Shown here piece by piece: positions 1 to 10,743 of a DNA stretch of 64,000 nucleotides. The stretch is from an uncultured Pelagibacteraceae bacterium (GTDB lineage: Bacteria; Pseudomonadota; Alphaproteobacteria; Pelagibacterales; Pelagibacteraceae): the NCBI GenBank assembly GCA_902599955.1, contig CACKHK010000003.1, forward strand, positions 16,001 to 80,000, read 5' to 3'. The notes beneath the pieces were generated by a model, which made no database searches, was not told the DNA's origin, and was given only the letters and a program-made list of their open reading frames with translations. A program made the position numbers and the translations under genes. The number at the start of each line of letters is the position of its first letter. Position 1 is the stretch's first letter.

Positions 1-59
1 TTATCTACAAAATTTTAGATAACGAATTAAAAAATAATATTCACTCTTTACAAATAAAA

Positions 60-1163
60 TTAATTTAAACTGTTAAAAATATATCTCTTTAAAATTAAAG
101 GATTGATCTGAAAGTCTATTTTTATTTTACCAAAATTTTTTATTAGTATTAAGTTAATTTTCTCAGAATTATTTTTTTTATCACTTTTCATAAAATTTAA
201 AATCTTATCAGTATCTTTTTTTTTAAAAAAATTATTTATTTTTACTTTCATGCCGATCCTATTTATATGGCTCATAATAATATTTAATTTATTTTTTGAT
301 AGATTTCCACTTTGAAGGCTAAATTCTACTGAACTTTTTATACCTAAAATAACAGCTTCTCCATGATTTAATTTTTTAGAAAAACCTAACGCTGACTCAT
401 ATGCATGTGCAAAAGTGTGACCCAAATTTAATACTTTCCTAAAATTTTTCTCATTTACATCTTTTTCCACTACAATTTTCTTTAAAGTACAAGCCTTTAA
501 AATTGAGTTTTCAATAAAAGGTGATTTTAATCTTAAAATTTTTTCTAAATTTTTATCTAGATATACAAAACTTTTATAACTATCTATGATGCTACTTTTT
601 AGTATTTCAGCATATCCACATATAATTTCTCTTTTAGGTAAAGAATTTAAAATATCAATATCGGATACAACCAAGTCTGGTTGATAAAAACTACCAACTA
701 AATTTTTTCCATATTTATTATTTATGCCAGTTTTTCCACCAATTGATGAGTCTACTTGTGAAAGCAAAGTTGAAGGAATATTTATAAATTTTAAACCTCT
801 TTTAAAAGTGCTTGATGCAAACCCAACGATATCTCCAATTATTCCTCCACCAAAAGAAATAACACAATCTGATCTATTAAATCTTCTTTCAAATAAAATT
901 TTATGAACTTTTTCAATTGTCGTATAATTTTTATTTTTTTCTGATGGCACTAATTCAATTTCGAATATTTTTTTGGATTTTAGTTTCTTATATAATGTTT
1001 TTTTAAACTTATACGGAATATTTTTATCTGCAACAATTAAGCATTTTTCGAAAGTTATATTATTATTTTTAAAAATTTTATCTATTTTGTTTATTAAGCC
1101 TCTTCCAATGAGAATTGAGTAATTTTTAGTATTGGTTCTTATATTTATTTTATTTATTTTCAT
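60..1163 (-). CDS. aroB: 3-dehydroquinate synthase
   Basis: ORF 367 aa; FGGGIIGDIVGFASSTFKRG, GGKTGINNKYGKNLVGSFYQP, NLGHTFAHAYE motifs; adjacent to aroK. Confidence 0.96.
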   Translation of the reverse strand: MKINKINIRTNTKNYSILIGRGLINKIDKIFKNNNITFEKCLIVADKNIPYKFKKTLYKKLKSKKIFEIELVPSEKNKNYTTIEKVHKILFERRFNRSDCVISFGGGIIGDIVGFASSTFKRGLKFINIPSTLLSQVDSSIGGKTGINNKYGKNLVGSFYQPDLVVSDIDILNSLPKREIICGYAEILKSSIIDSYKSFVYLDKNLEKILRLKSPFIENSILKACTLKKIVVEKDVNEKNFRKVLNLGHTFAHAYESALGFSKKLNHGEAVILGIKSSVEFSLQSGNLSKNKLNIIMSHINRIGMKVKINNFFKKKDTDKILNFMKSDKKNNSEKINLILIKNFGKIKIDFQINPLILKRYIFNSLN

Positions 1164-1662
1164 AAATATCTAATATCATATTTATAATTTGAACTTTGTC
1201 TAATTTATCACAATTTATTTTATAGTTTGACAATTCATAAATTTTTGATCTTTCTTTGATTAAATTATTTATTTTATCTTTAGTGAGGTTCTTCACCATT
1301 GGCCTTTTTTTACTTTTGTATATTCTATTTATAATTGTTTCATTTTTCCAATTTAGCCAAAAAGATAAGCATGTTTTTTGACATACTTTTCTTATTGACG
1401 AATTAATAAATCCTCCACCCCCTAAAGAAATTACGTTTTTTTCAGATTTGAGATATTCTAGAGAAATTTTTTCCTCAATTTTTCTAAAATAGTTTTCTCC
1501 GTTTTTTTTAAAAATATCTGAAATACTTAATGACTCAACTTCCTCTATCTTTTGATCAATATCTATAAAACCGATATTTAATTTTTTTGATAAAATTTTA
1601 CCAATAGAGGATTTTCCAGATCCCATCATTCCAATTAATACAATATTTTTTTTTGATTTCAT
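1150..1662 (-). CDS. aroK: shikimate kinase
   Basis: P-loop GMMGSGKSSIGK, SLGGGGF motif; overlaps aroB start. Confidence 0.94.
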   Translation of the reverse strand: MKSKKNIVLIGMMGSGKSSIGKILSKKLNIGFIDIDQKIEEVESLSISDIFKKNGENYFRKIEEKISLEYLKSEKNVISLGGGGFINSSIRKVCQKTCLSFWLNWKNETIINRIYKSKKRPMVKNLTKDKINNLIKERSKIYELSNYKINCDKLDKVQIINMILDIYENK

Positions 1663-1717
1663 TAGTTTCTATATTGAAAAAACACAAATATGTCTTATTT
1701 TGAAATTATTAAATTAT

Positions 1718-1900
1718 ATGCAATTTACAAAAAATACAAGTAAAGGCAAATTCTTAAGCTTAGGCTTTGTTTTGAAAACTTTAATTGCCATTTTTATAAT
1801 TATATTTGGCTTTATTTTAATTAATCAGATCAATTTACCTGCACCAATTAAACAAATTGAAAAAATCTTACCAAATGAAAATTTCAAAACAATTAAGTAA
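1718..1900 (+). CDS. small single-TM hypothetical protein
   Basis: ORF track begins at TTG 1700; ATG at 1718 gives MQFTKNTSKGKF... with one hydrophobic segment; overlaps the next gene. Confidence 0.5.
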   Translation: MQFTKNTSKGKFLSLGFVLKTLIAIFIIIFGFILINQINLPAPIKQIEKILPNENFKTIK

Positions 1901-3611
1901 GATCTTAATTTTAATATTTTTTATTTTGTTAGTTCAATCCACTAAGGCGGAGGAAGTAAAAGAGATTTGGTCTGAGATAGAAAAAAAAGATATCTCCAAT
2001 AATGAGTCAGAAAATAATGATAATAGTACAGTTGTCGTAAATCAAGTTGAAGGCGTTGAAGTAAAATTTTCTGATGAAAATATTCTAGTAGATCAAAATT
2101 TAGATAACTCTAATATTTTGTTGTCTGGGTTATTTGACCCTGATGATAACGATTTGAAACTTGATATGTGGTCAAGAACAGATGGAGCAGCAATTAAAAA
2201 GCAGCTTGAAAGAATACAGTCTAAAAATTTATCCAGTTTTTCTGAGAGATTAATGGATGTAGCATTATTAACAAACTCTTATATTCCAAATCAAAATTTC
2301 TCTCAGGATGAATTTGAAAGATATACACTTGATCATCTAATTAAAAAAAAAGACTTTAATCTAGTTGAGCAGTTCATTCAAAAAAATTCATCAGTAAAAG
2401 ATAAAGAAAGACTTATAAAACATATAGCTGATTACTATTTGTCATTAAACAAAATAGAAAACTCATGTTCAGCTATTAATAGTTTGAGTTTAATAACAGA
2501 GGAATATTTAACGTATTACAAAATTTACTGTTTAATTATTCAGGATAAAAAAAATGAGGCTCAGCTGTTGTTTGATTTAAACTCTGAGATAGACAGTTTG
2601 AATGATTTTTTTGTTAAAAAGTTTGAAGTTTTAATGGGATATGAGGATAATAATTATATTTTATCTGACGAAAATATTCTCTATTTCCACTTATCTCACA
2701 AAACAGATAAAAAGTTAATATATTATCCTTCAGTAGAGTCCAAAGAATTTATTTGGAAATATTTATCTAATTCAAATTTACTAAAAAATTTAAATGATTT
2801 TAATCTCAGTGATATCGACCAGGTAAAGTTTGTAGAAAAAGCAACTAGCGAAGGCATTTTTGAAGAAAGAGATTTATTGAATTTGTACAAAAAATTTCAA
2901 TTTGAGATTGATGATTTAATCAATTACGAGAAAGCATTCAAAAATTTACCTGATTATGAAGGAAGAGCTCTACTATATCAGAGGTATCTACTTACAGATA
3001 ATATTGAAAAAAAACTTATATTATTATCAAAATTGAATAATTCTTTTGAAAAATCAAGTTTTAAAAAATCATTTGATGATGAGCTGTCTAAATTATTAAA
3101 AAAAATGGATAAAGAAGAAATTCCTCCAAAATTTTCTTCTTTTTATTTAAATAACTTAGTAACTGATGAAAACAAAAAAAATAAAATTAAGTTTAATGAC
3201 GAAATTTTTCATCAATCAAAAGTATTAAATTATTTTTTGAATAAGCAAAGCTTACCTAAAACACAAAAATTAACTGACAATTTGTTGTCAAAGATAAAAA
3301 AAGATAAAAAATATTCTTTTGACTTTAAAGATATTGTATTGCTGCAATCGCTGAGAGCAGATGGAATTCAAATAGGTGAAATCGATGAACTGTCTCAATA
3401 TATATCCGAATTAAATCCTGAATTTGATAAAATGATAGATAATAATGAGTCAGGTATGATATTATTAAAACTAGTTGAAATTATTGGCGAAAAAGAGCTA
3501 GATGAATTAAATAATAGAACATTGAGTCTAATAGTTGAAGTTATGAATAGAGCAAAATTAATTAGTTTGAGAAATGAACTATTGTTGGAAATTCTACCAT
3601 TAAAAGTTTAA
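1875..3611 (+). CDS. exported hypothetical protein (signal peptide)
   Basis: ORF track starts at TTG 1857; ATG at 1875 gives a signal peptide MKISKQLSKILILIFFILLVQSTKAEE; helical repeat-like body. Confidence 0.75.
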   Translation: MKISKQLSKILILIFFILLVQSTKAEEVKEIWSEIEKKDISNNESENNDNSTVVVNQVEGVEVKFSDENILVDQNLDNSNILLSGLFDPDDNDLKLDMWSRTDGAAIKKQLERIQSKNLSSFSERLMDVALLTNSYIPNQNFSQDEFERYTLDHLIKKKDFNLVEQFIQKNSSVKDKERLIKHIADYYLSLNKIENSCSAINSLSLITEEYLTYYKIYCLIIQDKKNEAQLLFDLNSEIDSLNDFFVKKFEVLMGYEDNNYILSDENILYFHLSHKTDKKLIYYPSVESKEFIWKYLSNSNLLKNLNDFNLSDIDQVKFVEKATSEGIFEERDLLNLYKKFQFEIDDLINYEKAFKNLPDYEGRALLYQRYLLTDNIEKKLILLSKLNNSFEKSSFKKSFDDELSKLLKKMDKEEIPPKFSSFYLNNLVTDENKKNKIKFNDEIFHQSKVLNYFLNKQSLPKTQKLTDNLLSKIKKDKKYSFDFKDIVLLQSLRADGIQIGEIDELSQYISELNPEFDKMIDNNESGMILLKLVEIIGEKELDELNNRTLSLIVEVMNRAKLISLRNELLLEILPLKV

Positions 3612-3626
3612 AATATAACATCCGCC

Positions 3627-4148
3627 ATGACAATAAAAACCATTATAACTGAACCTAACGAGATTTTAAGACAAGTTTCAAAAGCAGTGATAAGAGTTGG
3701 TAATGATGAAAGAAAACTTATGGATGACATGTTAGAAACAATGTATGCGGCTAATGGTATTGGTTTGGCAGCAATTCAAATAGGAATCCCAAAGAGAATT
3801 ATAGTTATGGATATTTCAAAGGATGGGAATAAAAATCCATTGTTTTTTGTTAATCCAATAATAAAAAATAAAGACAAAGAAAAAACAACATATGAAGAAG
3901 GGTGTTTGTCTGTACCCAATTATTTTGCTGAAGTTGATAGACCTAAATATTGTGAGGTAGAATATTTAGATTATAATGGAGAAGATAAAATTTTAAAAGC
4001 TGATGGCCTTCTTGCAACTTGTATACAACATGAAATGGATCATCTTGAAGGGATACTTTTCATAGATTATTTATCTAAATTAAAAAAAACAATGATTGTC
4101 AAAAAATTATCAAAGAAAAAAAATAATCCTGATCGTATTATTGTTTAA
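3627..4148 (+). CDS. def: peptide deformylase
   Basis: GIGLAAIQIG, EEGCLSVP, QHEMDHLEG motifs. Confidence 0.97.
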   Translation: MTIKTIITEPNEILRQVSKAVIRVGNDERKLMDDMLETMYAANGIGLAAIQIGIPKRIIVMDISKDGNKNPLFFVNPIIKNKDKEKTTYEEGCLSVPNYFAEVDRPKYCEVEYLDYNGEDKILKADGLLATCIQHEMDHLEGILFIDYLSKLKKTMIVKKLSKKKNNPDRIIV

Positions 4149-5068
4149 TGAGCAAAAAAATTGCTTTTATGGGTACACCCAGTATTTCGGGTCAAATATT
4201 GAAATCATTGTACCAAAATGGTTTTGAAATTGAAATTGTATATACCCAGCCACCTGTTTCATCAAATAGAGGATATAAATTAAATAAATCTCCTGTTCAT
4301 ATTATGGCTGAAATATTGAATATTCCAGTTAGAACTCCAGTAAAATTAGATAATCCTGAGGAAAAAGAATTTATAAAAAGTAAAAATATTGATTTAGGTA
4401 TAGTTGTTGCATATGGCCAAATTTTAAAAAAAGATATCTTAGCACTACCAAAATTTGGATGGATAAACATCCATTATTCACTTCTACCAAAATTGCGAGG
4501 TGCAGCTCCAATCCAAAGGGCCATTATGAATAATGAGAATTTAACAGGAATTTCAATTATGAAGATGGATGAGGGTTTAGACACAGGTCCAGTTTGCAAT
4601 CAATATCCAATAAAAATATTAGATAATGAAAATAGTGAAGATTTGTCTAAAAGATTAAGCAGTTTAGCTTCTGAAAAGATTTTAGAAAATATTGATAATA
4701 TTTTAGAAAATAAAGCTTTATTCAAAGATCAAGATCATAGTCAATCTTCATATGCAAAAAAAATCAAAAAAGAAGAAGGAAAAATAAATTGGCAAGAAAA
4801 TAATAAAAAGATTATAGGAAAAATAAATGGTTTATATCCCAATCCGGGTGGATGGTTTGAGTTTCAAGGAGAAAGATATAAAATCCATAAAGCTGAATTA
4901 TCAATTAATACTGGAAAAGTAGGCTACGTCTTGTCGGATAATTTAGAAATTGGTTGTGGTGAAAATTCTATTAAAATTATTGAAATTCAAAGACAAGGAA
5001 AAAAAGTCCAAAAAACTGGGGAGTTTTTGCTAGGTAGTCAAATTAAGAAGGGTACCAATTTGAATTAG
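4148..5068 (+). CDS. fmt: methionyl-tRNA formyltransferase
   Basis: FMGTPSIS, INIHYSLLPKLRGAAPIQRAI motifs; def-fmt order. Confidence 0.97.
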   Translation: MSKKIAFMGTPSISGQILKSLYQNGFEIEIVYTQPPVSSNRGYKLNKSPVHIMAEILNIPVRTPVKLDNPEEKEFIKSKNIDLGIVVAYGQILKKDILALPKFGWINIHYSLLPKLRGAAPIQRAIMNNENLTGISIMKMDEGLDTGPVCNQYPIKILDNENSEDLSKRLSSLASEKILENIDNILENKALFKDQDHSQSSYAKKIKKEEGKINWQENNKKIIGKINGLYPNPGGWFEFQGERYKIHKAELSINTGKVGYVLSDNLEIGCGENSIKIIEIQRQGKKVQKTGEFLLGSQIKKGTNLN

Positions 5069-5070
5069 AT

Positions 5071-5811
5071 ATGTTTCGTTATCAAATTTTAATTGAGTAT
5101 GTCGGTAGCTCTTTTATAGGATGGCAAGTTCAAAAAAAAGGTAAAACCATTCAAGGATTAATTCAAAAAAAGATTTCAAAACTTTTAGATGAAAAAATAA
5201 TTGTTACTGGTTCTGGAAGAACAGATGCTGGCGTTCATGCTATTGAACAATCTGCACATTTTGACTGTATGAATAAAATTAAAAATTTAAAAAAGTTTTT
5301 AAATTCTATTAATTATTTTCTTAATAAAAACGAAATAGCTATTTTGAAAATTAGAAAACAAAGTTTAAATTTTCACGCACGTTTTTCAGCAAAAGAAAGA
5401 GTATATAAGTATGTTATTTATAATCAATCAACCAAGCCTATTATTCAAAATAATCGAGGATGGTTTGTTATAAAAAAACTTGATTTTGAAAGTATGAAAA
5501 TGGGATCAAAAAAATTAATTGGAACTCATGATTTTTCTTCATTTAGAGCCTCAGGATGTAATGCAAAAAGTCCAATTAAATTGATGAAATTAGTAAAAAT
5601 AAAAAAATTAAAAAGTAAAATTGAATTTGAATTTAGATCACAATCATTTTTAAAGCAGCAAGTAAGGTCGATGGTAGGTTGTTTGAAATTTATTGGAGAA
5701 AAAAAATGGTCTATTAAAAAATTTGTGAAAGTTATAAAGTCAAAGAATAGAAAATTATGTGCGCCTCCTGCACCTGCCGAGGGATTGTATTTAGTAAAAG
5801 TAAAATACTAA
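5071..5811 (+). CDS. truA: tRNA pseudouridine(38-40) synthase TruA
   Basis: GSGRTDAGVHA motif. Confidence 0.95.
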   Translation: MFRYQILIEYVGSSFIGWQVQKKGKTIQGLIQKKISKLLDEKIIVTGSGRTDAGVHAIEQSAHFDCMNKIKNLKKFLNSINYFLNKNEIAILKIRKQSLNFHARFSAKERVYKYVIYNQSTKPIIQNNRGWFVIKKLDFESMKMGSKKLIGTHDFSSFRASGCNAKSPIKLMKLVKIKKLKSKIEFEFRSQSFLKQQVRSMVGCLKFIGEKKWSIKKFVKVIKSKNRKLCAPPAPAEGLYLVKVKY

Positions 5812-6281
5812 TTTTTTTTATTACTCATTGCGAATTTTTTGTTAATTCTCCACCTAGACTCTGCTCTTACAATATAGCCACAACAATTTTTTGATTTACA
5901 TTTACAAGGAAATTGCTTGTAATCTTTATCAAAGCCAAAACCATAGTCACAAGTCAGTTCCTCACCTTTTTTTATATCTTTGATTGCTTTAACCCATATC
6001 TTAAGCCCTTTACCGTCATAATCACAATTATTTTCACAAGAATGATTTATTAGTCCGGCTGTATTCCATGGAAAGTCCCCATCAAGATCATATTTTTTAT
6101 TTACAGTAAATAAATATATTGGTTTACTATTATCGTATTTATCGGACTCTTCTGTTTGTTTCTTTGTAATTAATTTTCCAATATAATCTATTATCTTCTC
6201 ACCCTCTTTTATATCTCGTGTAGCGTAAAGTCCTTTACCTTTTTTATCAATATCTGACTTTTTAATTTTATATGGTTTCAT
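5808..6281 (-). CDS. SET-domain protein (putative protein lysine methyltransferase)
   Basis: GKGLYATRDIKEGEKIIDYIG, LINHSCENNCDY, GEELTCDYGF, post-SET-like CKCKSKNCCGYI. Confidence 0.85.
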   Translation of the reverse strand: MKPYKIKKSDIDKKGKGLYATRDIKEGEKIIDYIGKLITKKQTEESDKYDNSKPIYLFTVNKKYDLDGDFPWNTAGLINHSCENNCDYDGKGLKIWVKAIKDIKKGEELTCDYGFGFDKDYKQFPCKCKSKNCCGYIVRAESRWRINKKFAMSNKKN

Positions 6282-6312
6282 ATTTCTTTACATATTATTT
6301 AGAAAATATTTA

Positions 6313-7242
6313 TCAATTAAATTCTATTAATGCATCAACATGTCGTTTAGTACTGCTTTGTAGTGCTCTTAAATCGTAGCCTCCTTCAAGAATTGAAACT
6401 ACTCTCCCCTTACAAAAAGATTTTGAACACTCTAATGTTCTTTTAGTAATTTTGTAAAAATCTTCTGAACTTAGCATGAGTTGCGCTAAAGGATCATCAA
6501 TATGCGCATCAAAACCCGCAGAAAACAATAGAAATTCTGGTTTAAATGTCTTTAATTTATTTAAAACGATTTCGTAGGCATTTAAATATTCTTCTGAGGT
6601 TGTCCCAGCTTTTAATGGAATATTTAATACATTATCATAATTTCCCTTTTCTTTTTCCGATCCTGAACCTGGGTAGTATGGATATTGGTGAGTTGAAATA
6701 TATAAAACTTTTTTGTTATCGTAGAAAATATTTTGTGTCCCATTACCATGGTGAACATCAAAATCAATTATAGCAATTTTATTGTATTTATATTTTTCAA
6801 TTAAATAATTAGCACCAACAGCTACATTATTATAAATACAAAATCCCATAGCTTTATCTTTTTCGGCATGATGACCAGGCGGTCTGACAGCACAAAATGC
6901 ATTTTTAAATTCTTTATTTTCTACACCATTTATTGCTGAAATTATTGAGCCTACTGCATCTTTTGTTGCATCTTTGCTTCCAGGAGAAATGATTGTGTCT
7001 CCGTCTAAAAATACTAAACCTTTTTTAGGAAATGATTTTTCTACTTGATTAACATAATTCTCAGAATGAGTTTTATTAATAAGGGATAAATTAAATTTTG
7101 CTGGTTTTTTCCATATAAGATTTTTGTCGTCTATCTTTTTAAAATTTTCAATTACTGCAGTAACCCTATCAATTTTTTCTGGATGACTATTTCCAGTATC
7201 ATGATTTTTATAGGTATCTGATATTATAAGGCCAGTCTTCAC
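6313..7242 (-). CDS. histone deacetylase family protein (AcuC/class II HDAC-like)
   Basis: RPPGHHAEKDKAMGFCIYNNVAVGA, IDFDVHHGNGTQNIFY, SAGFDAHIDDPL. Confidence 0.92.
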   Translation of the reverse strand: MKTGLIISDTYKNHDTGNSHPEKIDRVTAVIENFKKIDDKNLIWKKPAKFNLSLINKTHSENYVNQVEKSFPKKGLVFLDGDTIISPGSKDATKDAVGSIISAINGVENKEFKNAFCAVRPPGHHAEKDKAMGFCIYNNVAVGANYLIEKYKYNKIAIIDFDVHHGNGTQNIFYDNKKVLYISTHQYPYYPGSGSEKEKGNYDNVLNIPLKAGTTSEEYLNAYEIVLNKLKTFKPEFLLFSAGFDAHIDDPLAQLMLSSEDFYKITKRTLECSKSFCKGRVVSILEGGYDLRALQSSTKRHVDALIEFN

Positions 7243-8396
7243 TTAAAGTAATGTTTTAAAATATTTAAATAAATTAAGCTTAATTTTTTCAAATCAGTCA
7301 ATGAAACTGCTTCATCAACTTTATGCATTGTTTTTCCAACTAAGCCAAATTCTAAACACGGAGCAATTTTTCTTATAAATCTAGCATCTGAGGTACCCCC
7401 AGTTGTTGACAGTTTTGGTTTTATTTTAGTTATTTCTTTTATAATTTTTTGTATCATAAAAGTCGTATGATTTGGCTTTGTAAGAAAAGCCTCTCCTGAA
7501 ACAGCATAATCAATTTTATATTTGGATTTAGTTTTATTACAGATTTTTTTCAAAATCTTTTCGATCTTATTTTTGATTGAATTTGAAGTATGCTTGTTAT
7601 TAAATCTTATATTAAATGTTGCATAAGCAATTCCAGGAATAACATTATCTGCGGTATTATGTATATTAATTTTTGTGATTTCCAGGTTTGTAGGCTGAAA
7701 ATCTTTTGTACCTTTATCAAATTTTATGTCTTTAAGTTCCTTTAGTATTTTTACAATGGTTGTAGAAGGGTTGTTTGCTCTATGAGGATAAGCTACATGC
7801 CCTTGTATACCCGTAATTGTTAATCGACCAGTCATGCTGCCTCTTCGCCCAATTTTTATCATTTCTCCTAATTTATTTGGATTTGTTGGCTCTCCGACTA
7901 AGCAAAAGTCTATTTTTTCTTTTCTCTTTTTTAAGTAATCAACAACTTTTTTAGTTCCATTAATAGCAACACCTTCCTCGTCTCCAGTAATCAAAAGACT
8001 TACTGATCCCTTAAATCCTCTATTTTTTTGAATAAAAATACTAACAGCAGACACGAATGCAGCAATTGAGCTTTTCATATCATTTGCTCCTCTACCGATT
8101 AAATGACCTTTCTTAATTGATGGCTTAAATGGGTTTACCGTCCAATCATTTAAATTTCCAGCAGGGACAACATCTAGATGTCCTGCATAACAAAAGTTAG
8201 GACCATTATTTCCTAATCTTGCATATAGGTTTTTGACTGGTTCACTTCCTTTTTCCTTAAACTCAAGAATTTTAGTTTTAAACCCAAGTTTTTTTAGCTT
8301 CCTTTCCAGAAATTTCATAACTCCTGCATCTTTGGGAGTTACAGTTGGAAATCTAATTAGCTCCTTTGCTAACTGTAATTCATTTATAATTGTCAT
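7239..8396 (-). CDS. dapE: succinyl-diaminopimelate desuccinylase
   Basis: M20 motifs CYAGHLDVVPAG, GRGANDMKSSIAAF, TGDEEG; adjacent to dapD. Confidence 0.95.
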   Translation of the reverse strand: MTIINELQLAKELIRFPTVTPKDAGVMKFLERKLKKLGFKTKILEFKEKGSEPVKNLYARLGNNGPNFCYAGHLDVVPAGNLNDWTVNPFKPSIKKGHLIGRGANDMKSSIAAFVSAVSIFIQKNRGFKGSVSLLITGDEEGVAINGTKKVVDYLKKRKEKIDFCLVGEPTNPNKLGEMIKIGRRGSMTGRLTITGIQGHVAYPHRANNPSTTIVKILKELKDIKFDKGTKDFQPTNLEITKINIHNTADNVIPGIAYATFNIRFNNKHTSNSIKNKIEKILKKICNKTKSKYKIDYAVSGEAFLTKPNHTTFMIQKIIKEITKIKPKLSTTGGTSDARFIRKIAPCLEFGLVGKTMHKVDEAVSLTDLKKLSLIYLNILKHYFK

Positions 8397-8401
8397 TTAA
8401 A

Positions 8402-9229
8402 CTATTCTCTTAAGAGATCGTTAATAGAAGTTTTTGATCTGGTTTTCTCATCAACTTGTTTGATTATTACTGCACAATATAGAGAGGGTGCAGATGAATT
8501 ATTTTTATCTGGAAGTGAACCTGGAACCACAACTGAATAAGGAGGAATTTTTCCATAAGTAATTTCACCAGTTTTTCTATTAACAATTTTTGTAGATTGT
8601 CCAATGTACATTCCCATACTTAGAACAGATCCTTCTCCTACAATTACACCCTCTACAACTTCAGACATTGCACCCAAAAAAACATTATCTTCTATAATTG
8701 TCGGAAGTGCTTGTGCAGGTTCTAATACACCACCGACACCTGATCCTGCAGAGATATGACAATTTTTCCCTATTTGGCTGCAACTTCCTGCTCTTGCAAA
8801 TGTATCAATCATTGTACCTTCATCAATATATGCGCCGATATTAACGTAGCATGGCATTAAAACTGCATTTTTACCTATAAAACTTCCTTTCCTTACTGGA
8901 GAGTTAGGAACCATTCTAAAACCAGCTTTTTCATGATCTTCTTTTGTCCATCCTGCTGTTTTACCTTTAAGTAAATGCGATTTATCATACCAACTACTGT
9001 AAGGACCATTCAAGTTTTCCATAGGATGCAATCTGAAACTCAACATGATTGCTTTTTTTAAATGTTGATGAGTTACCCACTCACCATTTATTTTCTCAGC
9101 CACTCTCGATCTACCACTATCTAAATCATCGATAACTTGATTTATTGTATCTTTAAGAGACTGTTCAGATGACGGGTTTACTTGATCTCTATTTTCCCAA
9201 GCATCATTTATAATATTTTCTATACTCAT
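8402..9229 (-). CDS. dapD: 2,3,4,5-tetrahydropyridine-2,6-dicarboxylate N-succinyltransferase
   Basis: Hexapeptide repeats; [21 protein letters not shown]. Confidence 0.96.
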   Translation of the reverse strand: MSIENIINDAWENRDQVNPSSEQSLKDTINQVIDDLDSGRSRVAEKINGEWVTHQHLKKAIMLSFRLHPMENLNGPYSSWYDKSHLLKGKTAGWTKEDHEKAGFRMVPNSPVRKGSFIGKNAVLMPCYVNIGAYIDEGTMIDTFARAGSCSQIGKNCHISAGSGVGGVLEPAQALPTIIEDNVFLGAMSEVVEGVIVGEGSVLSMGMYIGQSTKIVNRKTGEITYGKIPPYSVVVPGSLPDKNNSSAPSLYCAVIIKQVDEKTRSKTSINDLLRE

Positions 9230-9233
9230 AATT

Positions 9234-9896
9234 TTACGAGTTTTTTAATAACCTTATTTCTTTTAAAAATAAAGAGAGATTTTCTATTTTGTAGTCAATA
9301 TATTCTTTGTTAGATTCCTTTTTTCCCCAATACTCGTTATTGATTAGCCAAACTGTTGTAGCTCCTCTTTCTTTTCCAATTGACAAATTTTTTGCAATAT
9401 CCTCAATATAAATCGTCTCTTTTGGATTAATATCAAATTTCTTAACCATTAAATCGAATGCTTTTGTGGCTGGTTTTGGATGATAATCAGCATCAACAAT
9501 ATCAAATACATCATCAAATAAGTCATCTATACCTAAGTGTGTAGTAATATTTTTAACATGTTCCTTGCTTCCATTAGTAAAAACAAATTTTCTTAGATCT
9601 AATTTTTTTATTTCTTCTCTTAAAACAATGTCTTTCTCCATGAAAGATAGATCAATATCATGAACAAATTGTAAAAATTCTGTTGGGGGAATATCATGGT
9701 GTATCATTAATCCGTTCAGACTCGTGTTGTATTTATGAAAATAATTTGTTTGTAGCTCTTTTGCTTCTTTTAAATCAATCTTTAATTTTTTTGAAATATA
9801 CTGCGTCATTCTTTTGCTTACTTGACCAAATACTGCCTCTAGATCTTGATAAAGAACACCGTCACAATCGAATAAGATATTTTTTATGTGCTTCAT
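9234..9896 (-). CDS. HAD-superfamily pyrimidine 5'-nucleotidase-like protein
   Basis: [28 protein letters not shown]. Confidence 0.85.
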   Translation of the reverse strand: MKHIKNILFDCDGVLYQDLEAVFGQVSKRMTQYISKKLKIDLKEAKELQTNYFHKYNTSLNGLMIHHDIPPTEFLQFVHDIDLSFMEKDIVLREEIKKLDLRKFVFTNGSKEHVKNITTHLGIDDLFDDVFDIVDADYHPKPATKAFDLMVKKFDINPKETIYIEDIAKNLSIGKERGATTVWLINNEYWGKKESNKEYIDYKIENLSLFLKEIRLLKNS

Positions 9897-10741
9897 CTTC
9901 TTATTAATGTTCCTGCACCTTTATCTGAAAATAATTCGAACAAAATTGAATGTTTTTTTCTTCCATCTATGATTCCTACTCCTGTGACCCCGTTCATTAC
10001 TGCATCTAGGCATGTATTTATTTTGGGTATCATGCCCTCTGTGATTGTTTCATTATTAATCATTTCTAAAATTTCAGAAGAGCTTATCTCTTCGATAAGT
10101 TTTTTTTCTTTATTTAAAACTCCTTCCACATTAGTCATTAATAATAATCTTCTGCATTTTAAAGATTTTGCTATAGCTCCTGCGGCTGTATCCCCATTAA
10201 TGTTATATGTTTGATTATTTTTCCCCAGACCTAAAGGGGATATAATTGGTACTGCATTTATTTTGATTATATCTTTTATTTTATCTACATTTATTTTATT
10301 TGGGATACCGACAAATCCTAGTTCCTCTGCCTCTGGAATAACTTCTATAGCATTGTTTTTTTTTGTATTTAGAGAAACTGCATTTGCACCTTTTTCGACT
10401 AAAGAATTTACAATATCCTCATTAAAATCGATAAGGACATTTTCAACTATATTAATAATTTTTTCATTTGTAACTCTTAATCCTCTTATAAATTTTGATT
10501 GAATATTCGATTTATCTAACTCTCTTTTAATTCTGGGCCCGCCTCCATGAACTATAATTATAGAAAGTCCTAATTTATTTAAAATACTAATATCTGAAAT
10601 AAAATTATTAAAGATATTCCTATCGATAAAAACATTCCCCCCATATTTAATTACAATTAACTGATCTTTATATTTATTTATGTATTTTTTAAATTCATCT
10701 ATTGTAGGACCATCTTTGGGTACAATTTTCTCTATTTCCAT
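9893..10741 (-). CDS. argB: acetylglutamate kinase
   Basis: IKYGGNVF, VHGGGPRIK, NINGDTAAGAIA. Confidence 0.95.
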   Translation of the reverse strand: MEIEKIVPKDGPTIDEFKKYINKYKDQLIVIKYGGNVFIDRNIFNNFISDISILNKLGLSIIIVHGGGPRIKRELDKSNIQSKFIRGLRVTNEKIINIVENVLIDFNEDIVNSLVEKGANAVSLNTKKNNAIEVIPEAEELGFVGIPNKINVDKIKDIIKINAVPIISPLGLGKNNQTYNINGDTAAGAIAKSLKCRRLLLMTNVEGVLNKEKKLIEEISSSEILEMINNETITEGMIPKINTCLDAVMNGVTGVGIIDGRKKHSILFELFSDKGAGTLIRR

Positions 10742-10743
10742 TT

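Noticed and set aside
1-59. Possible gene end on the minus strand
   Set aside because: Too short and without a start in the window; cannot be supported.
724-906. 60-aa plus-strand ORF
   Set aside because: Antisense to aroB with no recognisable motifs; chance ORF.
9683-10502. Plus-strand ORFs at 9683-9907, 9888-10214 and 10263-10502
   Set aside because: Antisense to the HAD-family gene and argB; low-complexity translations.
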